The notes below the pieces were generated by a model. That model did no database searches, was not told where the DNA came from, and was given only the letters and a program-made list of their open reading frames with translations. A DNA stretch of 64,000 nt from Peptostreptococcus sp. D1 (GTDB lineage: Bacteria > Bacillota > Clostridia > Peptostreptococcales > Peptostreptococcaceae): positions 1 to 64,000 of the forward strand of contig NZ_FONP01000007.1 in assembly GCF_900112955.1 (NCBI RefSeq). Reading direction: 5' to 3'. Below are positions 28,518-38,553 of the stretch, piece after piece. The number at the start of each line of letters is the position of its first letter. Position 1 is the stretch's first letter. The position numbers were made by a program, and so were the translations under genes.

Positions 28518-28610
28518 ATATATGTCATGACACTTGTAAAAACATATATAAAATTATTATTTTCTTATGTCAGGTTTTATGATAATATCTCAATTTATTA
28601 GGGGGAAAAA

Positions 28611-29735
28611 ATGAAAAATATTGAAAAAAATGATATCGAATATAAAATAATCACAAAAAAATCCAAATTACCTACTCTAAAAAAGCTTTTCCATAGATAC
28701 TTTATTCAGGCGTTAAATGGAATGGCTTTAGGACTATTTTGTACATTGATTATTGGACTTATTATTAAGCAGATAGGAATAAGCATAAGTGGGCCAATAT
28801 CGACCTTTATGATCACTATTGCTACGGTGGCAATGTCCTTGACTGGAGCTGTAATAGGCATAGGTGTCGCCCATTCACTTGAATCTCCGAAGTTGGTAAT
28901 ACTTGCCTCAGGAGTAAGTGGCATGATTGGTGCATTTGGTGCTGCTTTTAATTCAGGAAAACTACTAAGCGAAGCAGGTCAGTTTGTTATTTCTGGTGCA
29001 GGTGATCCACTTGGCGCCTTTATCTCTGTCGTTATTGGAGCCGAAATAGGAAGACTAGCTTCTGGAAAAACAAAAATTGATATTATTGTCACTCCTTTTG
29101 TAACTATTATGGTCTCATCAATTGTTGCATTTACGATTGGACCAATTCTTATGAATGCTATGACTGCATTGGGTCATTTTATTATGATTTCCACTGAACT
29201 ACAGCCTTTTTTAATGGGAATAATAGTATCAGTAGTTATGGGTATAGTTTTGACACTACCAATAAGTTCAGCAGCATTATCCATAATACTCGGACTTTCT
29301 GGAATTGCATCTGGAGCAGCAACAATCGGTTGTTGTTGTCAAATGGTTGGATTTGCTGTAATTAGCTTTAAAGAAAACGGATGGAACGGACTTTTAGCAC
29401 AAGGTTTAGGCACATCAATGCTACAGATTCCAAATATTATGCGTAAGCCAATTATTTGGATTCCTCCAATTATTGCTAGTGCGATATTGGGACCAATATC
29501 TACAGTACTTCTGAAGCTGGAAAATAATCCTGCTGGTGGTGGTATGGGAACATCCGGTTTAGTTGGACAGCTTATGACATGGCAGACAATGTCCTCATAT
29601 TCAGACAATACCATGCTTTTCTTTGAAATAATTATATTTCATTTTGTTTTGCCAGCAATAATCTCATTAATCATATCAAGATTTATGAGAAGTAAAGGTA
29701 TCATAAGATATGGAGATTACAAATTAGATTTATAA
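28611..29735 (+). CDS. PfoR-like PTS EIIC family membrane protein
   Basis: This 374-residue polytopic protein has about ten hydrophobic segments (from residue 35) and a short charged N-terminus. Blocks such as GAVIGIGVAHSLESPKLV, GAGDPLGAFISVVIGAEIG, GIASGAATIGCCCQMVGFAV and NNPAGGGMGTSGLVGQ are those of the PTS_EIIC_2 family, which includes Clostridium perfringens PfoR. Members lack EIIA/EIIB domains, and none lie nearby, so phosphorylation-coupled transport is not evident. A role as a stand-alone permease or regulator is possible; substrate unknown. It has its own promoter and is followed by a terminator and the sortase gene. Confidence 0.82.
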   Translation: MKNIEKNDIEYKIITKKSKLPTLKKLFHRYFIQALNGMALGLFCTLIIGLIIKQIGISISGPISTFMITIATVAMSLTGAVIGIGVAHSLESPKLVILASGVSGMIGAFGAAFNSGKLLSEAGQFVISGAGDPLGAFISVVIGAEIGRLASGKTKIDIIVTPFVTIMVSSIVAFTIGPILMNAMTALGHFIMISTELQPFLMGIIVSVVMGIVLTLPISSAALSIILGLSGIASGAATIGCCCQMVGFAVISFKENGWNGLLAQGLGTSMLQIPNIMRKPIIWIPPIIASAILGPISTVLLKLENNPAGGGMGTSGLVGQLMTWQTMSSYSDNTMLFFEIIIFHFVLPAIISLIISRFMRSKGIIRYGDYKLDL

Positions 29736-29782
29736 GGCGAATTTTTTATAAATTAATTTTTTTCTAAGCTCGGTTATGAATA

Positions 29783-29825
29783 AATCATGCTATTTTTGCT
29801 ATAAATAAAATAGCATGATTTTTTA
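29783..29825 (+). terminator. Terminator after the PfoR-like gene
   Basis: Perfect 14-bp arms (29783-29796, 29807-29820), followed by TTTTTT. Confidence 0.9.
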
Positions 29826-29876
29826 TGTATAATAAATGCTGCTAATCAATTAATAAATATTTAAGGAGGAAATTTG

Positions 29877-30746
29877 ATGAATAAAAAAAGTAATAAAAAA
29901 TTGGATGGTAGAAATAAAGCTTCTATTGCTCTATTGATATCGTCTATTGTATTTTTTTCGATAAATCCAATAAAGACACATTTACTCAACACAAATCTCA
30001 AGGAAAATGATTCTGATAAAATAAAAATAATAACTAAGTCTGTAAAATTAAAAAAAGATACAAAAACTGAAAATGTCAGCAATAATACTACCTCAATCTC
30101 TGACAATTCTGCAGCAGCTTCAAATTCTAATAACGGAAAAGCTTCAAAGGAAAATAATACTACAGTAGCATCAGCTTCAAAGGAAAGCAACTCTAGTAAT
30201 ACAGATAACGAAAAAAATAGTTCTAATGAATCCATAAATTTTGAAAAAGTTCAATCACTAAACCTTGATATGGTAAGAGCTGCAAAAGGTAAGGTTGATT
30301 ATTCATCTGCAATTGGAGCTATCTCCATACCGAATATAGATTTGCTATTGCCGATTTTTAAAGGTCTTGACAATCACTATCTGTCTTATGGTGCCGGAAC
30401 ACTAAAATCCAACCAAAATATGGGTCAAGGAAATTACACATTGGCAGCTCATAACTATCCTGATTATCCAAAAATTTTGTTTTCGCCATTACCAAAAATA
30501 AAATCCAACGATCGTATCTATATTACTGATTTTGGCAAAATTTATGAATATAAGACTGAATATATTAAACTAATTGAGCCTACAGATATATTTGTAATAA
30601 ATGATACTCATAATAAGACAGAGCTAACATTAATAACCTGTAATAATGATGGAAGCAAAAGGTATCTTGTGAAGGCGAGCTATATTGGGCAATCATCCTT
30701 TACTGACAATACAAGTGAAACAAAATCTATATTCCGACTGAACTAG
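29877..30746 (+). CDS. Sortase (class A-like)
   Basis: This 289-residue membrane-anchored transpeptidase has a cytoplasmic Lys-rich start, one helix (about 16-32), and a long Ser/Asn/Lys linker (50-125, likely disordered). The catalytic domain follows from about 130. Active-site residues are His192 (TLAAHN), Cys255 (LITCNN) and Arg262 (SKRYLV). TLxTC and TLAGH-like signatures with an N-terminal anchor fit class A. It links surface proteins bearing a sorting signal to peptidoglycan; no LPxTG protein is seen in this window. The Ser-rich linker is longer than in typical SrtA. I chose ATG 29877, about seven bases after GGAGG, over the TTG at 29874. Confidence 0.9.
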   Translation: MNKKSNKKLDGRNKASIALLISSIVFFSINPIKTHLLNTNLKENDSDKIKIITKSVKLKKDTKTENVSNNTTSISDNSAAASNSNNGKASKENNTTVASASKESNSSNTDNEKNSSNESINFEKVQSLNLDMVRAAKGKVDYSSAIGAISIPNIDLLLPIFKGLDNHYLSYGAGTLKSNQNMGQGNYTLAAHNYPDYPKILFSPLPKIKSNDRIYITDFGKIYEYKTEYIKLIEPTDIFVINDTHNKTELTLITCNNDGSKRYLVKASYIGQSSFTDNTSETKSIFRLN

Positions 30747-30811
30747 AGAGTCATAAGGTAAACAGTTAAATTTACATAAACAATAAATCTATCAGATTAT
30801 AGCTTCTAAAT

Positions 30812-30874
30812 AAAAAGCGTTGATGGTTTTGAACTTTTTAAAAATAATTCATTTCCAACAACGCTTTTTATTTT
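30812..30874 (+). terminator. Terminator of the sortase gene
   Basis: Arms 30812-30822 and 30859-30869, ending in TTTTTATTTTT. Confidence 0.85.
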
Positions 30875-30928
30875 TCGTCAATATTTATTATATTTTATTA
30901 AAATTAATTTTTTTATTCGCTTAATAAA

Positions 30929-30974
30929 AAAACAAGCTAATATTAAAGCAACTTTCAACATAATAGCTTGTTTT
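30929..30974 (-). terminator. Terminator of the glycosyltransferase operon
   Basis: Arms 30929-30939 and 30964-30974, followed on minus by TTTTTTTATT. It closes the topB to GT51 run. Confidence 0.85.
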
Positions 30975-30979
30975 ACATT

Positions 30980-32209
30980 TTATTTATCTATCTCTGATTT
31001 AAATGGTGTATCTCTATACAGCTGTGCTTTATATACGTTTTCTTTTATGTAGCCAAGCTCGTACATCTTGTACAGAACAATAGCCTGTCTCTTCTTTGCC
31101 TGCTCGTAGTTTTGATATAAATTAGGATTGTTCGTAATACCGGCCAACATAGTAGATTGTCCAAAATTTAATTCATTTACATTTTTCCCAAAATATAATT
31201 TTGCACCAGCCTGAACACCATAAGTCGATTTTCCAAGATAAATATTGTTAAGATATGCCTCCAAAATTTCATTTTTAGTCATGATTTTATTCAACACTAT
31301 TGCATTATACATATCTTGTATTTTTCTTTTCAATGTTTTTTCATTACTCGTCAACAGATTTTTTGATACCTGCATATCAATCGTACTTCCCCCCTGAGTC
31401 ATATTACCTGTAAGATTGTTAATGAAAGATCTTACCAATGATTTATAATCAATTCCTTTATGACTATAGAATCTTTCATCTTCAATTGATATTACGGCAT
31501 TTTGTAAATTTTTCGGTATCTTTGATAGTGGTACTGGCTCTTTATTTATATAGCTTTCTAGCACCATTTTCTTCGTCAATACCGGCATATCATTTATTAT
31601 ACTCTTAACATAAATAAAACTGGCACTTCCACCAACAACCATTATAATAAGAAGAAATGCAATTATCTTTTTTAAAAGACGAAATCTCCACGATCTCACA
31701 TCGTATTCATCTTCGTAATATTCTTCATCCTCATCAAAATCATCAACTTCGACAATTCTTTTTTGTCTCCAATTATTTCGTCGATTTTCTCTTTCTCTCT
31801 CTCTTTCGATATAAGAATTATCTTTTTTATATGTAAATCTTTCACTGCCAGGAAAATTCCTAGATTTTTTTTCATTTTCAAAGGTTAATGTATTAGACCC
31901 ACTTGTCTGTTGCTTTTTTATTCTAATTTTAGAATTTTTGCTTTCCGATTTTGTTCTCATCGATCTGGAGTCGCTACGTTGATTACTTTTACTGATATCG
32001 TAGTATCTCATAGCTGAATCGTTTTTCTTATCTTCCACCGAAAAATTAAGAGTGTCTTTTCTATTTTCAAAAGATGCTCTTTTTAGCTTATATGTTTTTA
32101 TGTCATCATAGATTTCCTCTTCAAGTCTATTTCTGCTTCGTCCACCTATGCTATTGTCATTCCTATTTCTGTTATTCGTATTATTATTGCTATCGAAAAC
32201 ATCAGACAT
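30980..32209 (-). CDS. Monofunctional peptidoglycan glycosyltransferase (GT51) with long cytoplasmic tail
   Basis: This 409-residue protein polymerises lipid II into glycan strands outside the membrane. Residues 1-175 form a very charged Arg/Asn/Glu/Asp-rich cytoplasmic tail with an ERERER repeat and an acidic patch (DDFDEDEEYYEDEYD). One helix (181-202) follows, then a GT51 domain with catalytic Glu243 in SIEDERFYSHKGID, GGSTIDMQVSKNL, KRKIQDMYNAIVLNK and LEAYLNNIYLGKSTYG. No transpeptidase domain is present, so it is not a class A PBP. It ends the topB operon. The long tail, absent in ordinary MtgA, may bind a cytoplasmic partner (inference). Confidence 0.9.
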   Translation of the reverse strand: MSDVFDSNNNTNNRNRNDNSIGGRSRNRLEEEIYDDIKTYKLKRASFENRKDTLNFSVEDKKNDSAMRYYDISKSNQRSDSRSMRTKSESKNSKIRIKKQQTSGSNTLTFENEKKSRNFPGSERFTYKKDNSYIERERERENRRNNWRQKRIVEVDDFDEDEEYYEDEYDVRSWRFRLLKKIIAFLLIIMVVGGSASFIYVKSIINDMPVLTKKMVLESYINKEPVPLSKIPKNLQNAVISIEDERFYSHKGIDYKSLVRSFINNLTGNMTQGGSTIDMQVSKNLLTSNEKTLKRKIQDMYNAIVLNKIMTKNEILEAYLNNIYLGKSTYGVQAGAKLYFGKNVNELNFGQSTMLAGITNNPNLYQNYEQAKKRQAIVLYKMYELGYIKENVYKAQLYRDTPFKSEIDK

Positions 32210-32227
32210 AAAATCGTCCCCCTCAAT

Positions 32228-32767
32228 TTATTTTAGTAACTGTTCCCTAATCTTTAAAAATAACTTTGCAGTCGCCAAGGTATCCGCATCTGCTCTATGT
32301 GCATTTACCAGATTAATATCATAAAACTCACAAGCAGTTGCCAGCTTATTGTTATTGCCAGTATATATTTTCCTCGATTTTAATATTTTTAACATTTCCA
32401 AAGTGCAAACATAGTTGTCTATCGGCATCAAACCATATTTTTGCAAATAAAAATTCAAAAATGATAAATCGAATTTGGCATTGTGTGCAATCAATACCCT
32501 ATCACCAATATAATCCCTAAATTTAGGTAATACTTCATCTATTTTTAATTCACTTTCAACCATCTCATTTGTAATATTTGTAATATCTGTAATAGCTGTA
32601 GGTATTATTGAATTCGGCTTTATCAGCCTTGAATAATTTAAAGCAATTTTATTTTTTTTTATTTCTGTTACACCTATCTCAATAATTTCATGCCCCTTAT
32701 ATGGACTAAGACCAGTAGTTTCAAGATCTACAACCACAAATTCGTCTTTTCTCAGCAAAGAATCCAT
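32228..32767 (-). CDS. DnaQ-like 3'-5' exonuclease
   Basis: This 179-residue DEDDh exonuclease domain shows Exo I VVDLETTGLSP (Asp and Glu), Exo II HNAKFDLSF and Exo III HRADADTLA with the His-Asp pair. It is a free-standing epsilon-like domain, like that inside PolC, and could proofread or trim nucleic acid ends. It starts one base after the upstream TtcA-like gene's stop and precedes the GT51 gene by 18 bases, in an operon with topB. The exact substrate is not determinable. Confidence 0.88.
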   Translation of the reverse strand: MDSLLRKDEFVVVDLETTGLSPYKGHEIIEIGVTEIKKNKIALNYSRLIKPNSIIPTAITDITNITNEMVESELKIDEVLPKFRDYIGDRVLIAHNAKFDLSFLNFYLQKYGLMPIDNYVCTLEMLKILKSRKIYTGNNNKLATACEFYDINLVNAHRADADTLATAKLFLKIREQLLK

Positions 32768-32770
32768 CAG

Positions 32771-33640
32771 TTAATCCTCCCATTTTTCCATAAAACTATG
32801 CTTCTTCCCATCAATCTGCCATCCCAATATTGAATCGATATTTACATTTTCGGCAGCTTTAAAAATTGATTTTTCAACGTTTAGAAAATCATTCGATAAA
32901 TTTTTTATTAAATCCTTAATCTCATATCTTTTATTTCCAGTTTTCTTTGCTGCAACCATACATGCGCAGTTTAGAGGCCATATTCCGCTAAATGAAATCC
33001 ATCTAATTATATCCTCTTCTCTTATATAGTATAGTGGTCTGATAAGCTCAATGCCTTCAAAGTTTGTCGATTTAAGCTTTGGCAGCATCGTTTTAAAATT
33101 ACCAGCACATAGTAAATTAAGCATTGTAGTCTCTATTACATCATCAAAGTGATGTCCCAGCGCCAATTTATTGCAGCCCAGCTCCTCTGCTTTACCATAT
33201 AATGCCCCTCTTCTCATTCTGGCACACATATAACAAGGATAGTCACTTGCTATTCTATCAGCAACTTCAAAAATCTGAGAATCAAATATTTCCAAATCGA
33301 TATCTAGATATTCACAATTCTCCAAAAGTAGCTTTCTGATGCTAGAATGGTAGCCTGGATCCATCGCCAAATATACAACATCAAAGCTTACAGGAGAATG
33401 GCGTTTCAATTCCTGAAATAGCTTCGCCATCAAAAGACTATCTTTTCCACCAGAAATTGCAACAGCTATTTTATCCCCTTCTTCCACGAGTCTATATGTC
33501 TTGATTGCTTTTATAAATTTGGACCATATTCTTTTCCTGTATCTCTTGGTAATACTTTTTTCTATATCCTTTAAATCCTTTTTATCTTCCTCGGGAACTA
33601 AAGCCTTACACCCAGTACCCGCCAAATTATTATCTGACAT
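32771..33640 (-). CDS. TtcA/TilS-type PP-loop tRNA-modifying protein
   Basis: This 289-residue protein has the PP-loop AVAISGGKDSLLMA and a CYMCARMRRGAL motif, with a further Cys in NCACM. The PP-loop plus CxxC pair and the late Cys are those of the TtcA-like 2-thiocytidine synthases (tRNA position 32, Fe-S dependent). The N-terminal CKALVP tail is short. In Clostridia several paralogues exist, so the modified nucleoside is not certain. Its ATG abuts the topB stop. Confidence 0.85.
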   Translation of the reverse strand: MSDNNLAGTGCKALVPEEDKKDLKDIEKSITKRYRKRIWSKFIKAIKTYRLVEEGDKIAVAISGGKDSLLMAKLFQELKRHSPVSFDVVYLAMDPGYHSSIRKLLLENCEYLDIDLEIFDSQIFEVADRIASDYPCYMCARMRRGALYGKAEELGCNKLALGHHFDDVIETTMLNLLCAGNFKTMLPKLKSTNFEGIELIRPLYYIREEDIIRWISFSGIWPLNCACMVAAKKTGNKRYEIKDLIKNLSNDFLNVEKSIFKAAENVNIDSILGWQIDGKKHSFMEKWED

Positions 33641-35863
33641 CTATTTCTCCTGTATTTTTAATTCCAATTTTTTATCAGCATTAATAAAGTATGTTACAGT
33701 AGCATCAAATTTTCTGTCATTTTCGTCTTTTAGACCCTTCAACGATGCACTTTTCCCTTTAGAAAATGCTTTAATCATAGTTTTTGTTGGTTTTTTACTG
33801 TATTTTTTCAAAATTGAATTGTTTTTCCAAACAGTAAAACCACAATTAATATAGTTTTTGCAAGCAAAAGCCTTTTTTGATTCTATAATATCTCCACCAC
33901 ATTCCGGACATTTTGAAATAATTTCAAAGCCAGTCTGATCGTCAACACTACTATCACTTTTTTTCGATTTACTTTCCTTATCTGTACTTTTCAGCTTGCT
34001 TTCTATTTTTGTATTTTTCAGTTGACTTTCCTTGACGAATTTTTTTGTTTTTGGGTTATATACAATTTTTTCTGTATTTATATTTTTATTTGGTCCCATC
34101 TTTATATTATTAACATTGTCATAGATAAATTTGCAAATATTATTTAGATAGTCCTTTCTGCTAAACTCGCCTTTTTGTATATCAAATAAATTCTTTTCCA
34201 ATTTTCCGGTAAAGTCAACATCAAATAAGTTTTTTACTGGAAATATTTCAACTAGATTAATACCCAAATCAGTAATAGAGTAATTTTTCCCCTTTTTCTT
34301 AACATATCCAACCTGAGAAATTTTTTTCAATACATCTGCTCTTGTTGCCGATGTTCCAATTGAATATCCAGAAAGGACTGTCGTATCATCCTCTGAAGCA
34401 TTTTTCCCACAGTTTTTCATAGCCTTTAACAAAGTGTCCTCCGTATATGGCTTTGGTGGTGTGGTGTTTTTCTCAATTGGGCTAATTCCCAATACATCTA
34501 CACTTTCACCTTTTTCTACGTATGGAAGCAGGCTCCCCTTTGAATCCTTTTCATAAATCTCAAGATATCCCCTTACCTTCAAAACCTTCCCCTTAGAAAT
34601 AAAACTATATTCGTCAATATTAGTTATTATTTCGGTGTTTTCATACTCAGCTGGAGGCATAAAATTTGCCAGAAACCTATCCTTTATAGCATTATATACT
34701 ATCCACTCATCCTCATTCAAATTTTTTGGAATAATGTAGGTTGGAATAATAGCACTATGGCTCTCAACCTTTGATGAATCGAATACCCTTTTTGTCTTTG
34801 AAAAATTTATGTTTTTTTCAGCAGGATGACCTTTTTTAATCGTTTCAAGTGTCGATTTTACTTTATCTGCCAGACTTTCTTCCAAAAAAACTGAATCAGT
34901 CCTCGGATATGTGATAAATCCACCACTGCCTTTTCCTTCATATAAATTTTGACACACACCAAGTACCTTATCAGAAGTAAATCTGGAGTACTTAGAGGTT
35001 ATATATCCCTGCAATGAAGTCAATGAAAATAATTTTGGAGCATACTCCTTCGAATTTGTTACCTTTTTGTCTTTAATAATGGCTTCATTTGAATAAATCT
35101 TGTCAACAATTAGACTTGCCTCTTCCTTTGTATCAAATTTGCTGTTCTTCCCTTTTTGATATTTTCCAGTATATTCTCCGTTTTTACTCTTGAATTTTCC
35201 CTCTATTTCATAATATATCTTTGGAATAAAATTTCTTATTTCCATATCTCTGTCATAAACTAGCTTCACAGTTGGAAGTATAACTCTCCCGATATTTAAC
35301 ATTTTTCCATTTCCATATTTTAGAGTAGCTGCACAGGTAAAATTAATTCCTATTAGCCAGTCGGTAATAAGTCTTGTGTATCCAGCCGCTTGCAGATTTC
35401 TCATTTCAGAATCATCCTTCAAATTCGATAAGCCTCTAGTTATGTCTTCGGGGGTCCATTCATTGACCAAAATACGTTTAACTGGTTTTTGATTTTTAGA
35501 CATCATAAATATCAGGAATGAAATTAATTCACCCTCTCTATCGTTGTCGGTAGCATTGATAATATACTCGACATCATCTCTTTTTATTAAATTATCAATA
35601 ATATTAAATTGTTTTTTCTTATCGTCATCTATCTTAAACCCAAATTTATTTGATGGAATAAATGGATAATTTTCCATTTTCCAAGAGCCCGAATATTTTT
35701 CTTTATCGTAATCCTTCATATCATAAAGCGATACCAAGTGACCAACTGCATATGTAACTATATATCCATTTCCCTCATAATAACCATCTTTCCTTGAATT
35801 TGCCTTTAAGAAAGATGCAATAGTCTTTGCAACAGACGGTTTTTCAGCCAATATCAATATCAT
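33641..35863 (-). CDS. topB: DNA topoisomerase III
   Basis: This type IA topoisomerase has about 740 residues from the ATG at 35863; alternative in-frame starts at 35872 and 35893 have no better ribosome site, while family homology begins at MILILAEKPSVAK. It has the Toprim domain (NATDNDREGELISF), the catalytic Tyr in GGFITYPRTDS (about residue 319) and the core EP. The C-terminus carries a four-Cys zinc ribbon (CPECGG ... CGFTVW) after a Lys/Ser-rich linker. It relaxes or decatenates DNA through single-strand passage. It heads the topB, TtcA-like, DnaQ-like, GT51 run. Confidence 0.93.
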   Translation of the reverse strand: MILILAEKPSVAKTIASFLKANSRKDGYYEGNGYIVTYAVGHLVSLYDMKDYDKEKYSGSWKMENYPFIPSNKFGFKIDDDKKKQFNIIDNLIKRDDVEYIINATDNDREGELISFLIFMMSKNQKPVKRILVNEWTPEDITRGLSNLKDDSEMRNLQAAGYTRLITDWLIGINFTCAATLKYGNGKMLNIGRVILPTVKLVYDRDMEIRNFIPKIYYEIEGKFKSKNGEYTGKYQKGKNSKFDTKEEASLIVDKIYSNEAIIKDKKVTNSKEYAPKLFSLTSLQGYITSKYSRFTSDKVLGVCQNLYEGKGSGGFITYPRTDSVFLEESLADKVKSTLETIKKGHPAEKNINFSKTKRVFDSSKVESHSAIIPTYIIPKNLNEDEWIVYNAIKDRFLANFMPPAEYENTEIITNIDEYSFISKGKVLKVRGYLEIYEKDSKGSLLPYVEKGESVDVLGISPIEKNTTPPKPYTEDTLLKAMKNCGKNASEDDTTVLSGYSIGTSATRADVLKKISQVGYVKKKGKNYSITDLGINLVEIFPVKNLFDVDFTGKLEKNLFDIQKGEFSRKDYLNNICKFIYDNVNNIKMGPNKNINTEKIVYNPKTKKFVKESQLKNTKIESKLKSTDKESKSKKSDSSVDDQTGFEIISKCPECGGDIIESKKAFACKNYINCGFTVWKNNSILKKYSKKPTKTMIKAFSKGKSASLKGLKDENDRKFDATVTYFINADKKLELKIQEK

Positions 35864-36050
35864 TTTGCTCATCCATTCTAAAATTAAATTCATATAAGTG
35901 TATTATTGAGAATCATTCAATAACTATCATAATATTATACCATAAAACAAAGCTTTTATAAATATCAAAAGAACACGTTAAAAGTAATAGATTGAAATAA
36001 TGTATGAAGTAACATATGGAATAATGGACGAAAAAATAAATATACAAAAA

Positions 36051-36088
36051 GTATCACACATTCTCTCAAAATTGTGAATGTGTGATAC
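36051..36088 (-). terminator. Terminator of purF
   Basis: Perfect 13-bp arms (36051-36063, 36076-36088), followed on minus by TTTTTG. The rest of 35864-36145 is AT-rich and empty. Confidence 0.85.
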
Positions 36089-36145
36089 CTCTTATATGGT
36101 CAACCTTCAAGTCAACTCAAATATTAAAATAATTTATCCATTTTT

Positions 36146-37564
36146 TTAACAGCAAGTAAAATCCTCTGTTTCCTTTGGAATACCACCCTTGTGATTTCCT
36201 GTAAAGCAAGCATCACAGAACGACAACCCTGGACATAGCTTTGGTAAATCATCAATCTCTAAAAAACCAAGTGAGTCTGCATTTATACTCTCTCTAATTT
36301 CTTCTAATGAATTGTTTACTGCGACCAGATTTTCTCTACTAGGAACATCTGTTCCATAATAGCATGGAAATTTAAATGGTGGTGAACTTACCCTTACATG
36401 AACTTCAAGTGCACCTGCATCTTTTAGCATCTTTACAATATTTCTAATGGTAGTTCCTCTAACTATTGAATCATCTACCATTATGACTCTTTTTCCTTTT
36501 ACAACATCTCTTATCACATTCAATTTTACTTGAACACCAGATGTTCTCTCGTTTTGTTTTGGTTTTATAAAGGTTCTACCAACATAGCTGTTCTTATAAA
36601 ACGCCATTCCATATGGTATACCTGATTCCTGAGAGTATCCGACCGCCGAAGCCAATCCTGATTCTGGTACACCTACAACCAAATCTGCTTCTACTGGAAA
36701 TTTCTTTGCCAATATTCCGCCTGCCTCTACCCTAGACTTGTAAACACTTACACCATCTATAAAGCTATCGGTTCTTGCGAAATAAATATACTCGAATATA
36801 CATCTTGCAGCTTCAAGCCTTTCTGAAAATCTATCTGACATTATTTCACCATCAGCAATTGTAACTATCTCTCCTGGCTCTACATCTCTAATAAACTCCG
36901 CTCCTATTGTATCAAGTGCAGCAGATTCAGAGCTCAAGAAAAACGTATTATCCTTCCTACCTATGCACAACGGTCTAAATCCAAATGGATCTCTTGCACC
37001 TATCAATTTTGATGGACTTCCTACCACAAGTGAAAACGCACCTTTTAATTTTTTTGCAGCACTTTTCACTGCATCCTCAATCGAAAGTGTATGTAGCCTT
37101 TCCCTTGCTATCAAGTATGCAATTACCTCTGAATCGGTTTTAGTCTGGAATATTGCACCTGTTGTAGCCAATTCATTTTTTAATTCAGATGTATTTGTCA
37201 AATTTCCATTGTGTGCCATTGATAAAATACCCTTTATGTAGTGAATAACAAAAGGCTGAGAGTTTTCTCTTCCCCAGCCACCAGCTGTTGAATATCTAAC
37301 GTGACCTACACCCAAATTACCATTTAGCGAATTGATAATATCCTTATTAAATACTTCGTTTACTAGCCCCAAATCCTTATGAAATCTCACATCATCTTTT
37401 TCGCCGAATGTATTCCTAACTGATATACCACAGCTTTCCTGACCTCTATGTTGAAGTGCAAAAAGTCCGTAATAAATATATGAGGCAACGTCTTCTCCAT
37501 CTATGTCATAAGCACCGAAAACGCCACACTCTTCTCCTAATCCAGTCATTACTTCTTCTCCCAT
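36146..37564 (-). CDS. purF: Amidophosphoribosyltransferase
   Basis: This 472-residue enzyme makes 5-phosphoribosylamine from PRPP and Gln, the first step of purine synthesis. A short propeptide precedes the nucleophile Cys13 (EECGVFG), as in Bacillus PurF. It has LQHRGQESCG, the glutaminase domain, and the PRTase loop VIMVDDSIVRGTT. The C-terminal Cys residues CDACFTG suit an Fe-S cluster, as in Bacillus. Both GTG-free ATG starts (37564, 37549) have a ribosome site; I keep the longer. It is co-transcribed after purC with 12 bases between. Confidence 0.96.
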   Translation of the reverse strand: MGEEVMTGLGEECGVFGAYDIDGEDVASYIYYGLFALQHRGQESCGISVRNTFGEKDDVRFHKDLGLVNEVFNKDIINSLNGNLGVGHVRYSTAGGWGRENSQPFVIHYIKGILSMAHNGNLTNTSELKNELATTGAIFQTKTDSEVIAYLIARERLHTLSIEDAVKSAAKKLKGAFSLVVGSPSKLIGARDPFGFRPLCIGRKDNTFFLSSESAALDTIGAEFIRDVEPGEIVTIADGEIMSDRFSERLEAARCIFEYIYFARTDSFIDGVSVYKSRVEAGGILAKKFPVEADLVVGVPESGLASAVGYSQESGIPYGMAFYKNSYVGRTFIKPKQNERTSGVQVKLNVIRDVVKGKRVIMVDDSIVRGTTIRNIVKMLKDAGALEVHVRVSSPPFKFPCYYGTDVPSRENLVAVNNSLEEIRESINADSLGFLEIDDLPKLCPGLSFCDACFTGNHKGGIPKETEDFTCC

Positions 37565-37575
37565 AGCATCTATCC

Positions 37576-38280
37576 TTAAAAACCTAGGCGATTTCTAACT
37601 TCAGAATATGCGCCCTCAGCATTTCCCAAATCTCTTCTAAATCTATCTTTGTCTAATTTTTCGTTTGTATCCTTATCCCATAATCTACAAGTATCTGGTG
37701 ATATTTCATCTGCAAGAATTATTTCACCATGGAATCGCCCGAACTCAAGCTTAAAATCTATCAATTTAATATTTGCCTTCAAGAAGTATACTTTCAATAA
37801 TTCATTGACCTTTAAAGCCATTTCTCTAATCTGATCAATTTCTTCCCTTGTAGCAAGCTTTAATGCAATGGCGAATGAATCATTGATAAGAGGATCTCCC
37901 AGCTCATCATTTTTATATGAAAATTCTGTTGTAGGCTCGTCAAATATAGTTCCTTCTTCAACACCCAATCTCTTTGAAAAGCTTCCTGCAGCGACATTTC
38001 TAACAATCACCTCTAAAGGCACTATTTCAACAGATTTTACAACAGTATTTCTAGAATCTATCGTTTTGACAAAGTGAGTTTTTACTCCATTTTCCTCCAA
38101 ATAAGCGAATAACCTATTTGACATCAGGTTGTTGATTTCTCCTTTGCCTACGATTGTTCCTTTTTTCAAGCCATTAAAGGCTGTAGCATCATCCTTATAG
38201 GACACAATTAGGTAGTCTTCGTTATCTGTCCTAAAAACCTTCTTTGCCTTGCCTTCATAAAGCTGTTCCAATTTTTGCAT
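37576..38280 (-). CDS. purC: SAICAR synthetase
   Basis: This 234-residue enzyme converts CAIR and Asp to SAICAR. It has [31 protein letters not shown], the [20 protein letters not shown] block and [25 protein letters not shown]. The ATG at 38280 has AAGGAG 8 bases upstream. It leads a two-gene purC-purF unit; other pur genes are outside the window. Confidence 0.97.
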   Translation of the reverse strand: MQKLEQLYEGKAKKVFRTDNEDYLIVSYKDDATAFNGLKKGTIVGKGEINNLMSNRLFAYLEENGVKTHFVKTIDSRNTVVKSVEIVPLEVIVRNVAAGSFSKRLGVEEGTIFDEPTTEFSYKNDELGDPLINDSFAIALKLATREEIDQIREMALKVNELLKVYFLKANIKLIDFKLEFGRFHGEIILADEISPDTCRLWDKDTNEKLDKDRFRRDLGNAEGAYSEVRNRLGF

Positions 38281-38364
38281 TAAAATCACTCCTTATACAT
38301 AAAAAATATTTAAATACTATTCAATCATTCGTGTTTATCACCAAATTATCATATAAACAACAAT

Positions 38365-38375
38365 ATTATATCATC
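38365..38375 (-). promoter_or_regulatory. Extended -10 promoter of purC
   Basis: On minus, a perfect TATAAT (38370-38365) is preceded by TG at -15/-14 (TGATATAAT), with no good -35 at 17 bases. CGAAT motifs recur in the gap. Confidence 0.45.
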
Positions 38376-38553
38376 AATAATACTGTACAAAACATAATTA
38401 ATAAAATATGACGTATATTTTTATTATCTAAGTATATTTTATTCGTATTTGTGTTTTTTTGCAATAGTAAATTCGTATTTTTTTAGTTTTTTCCGATTTT
38501 TTTGGAAAATTATCATAAATATCAAATAGGAATCATGTTTTTATCTCTTTTTC

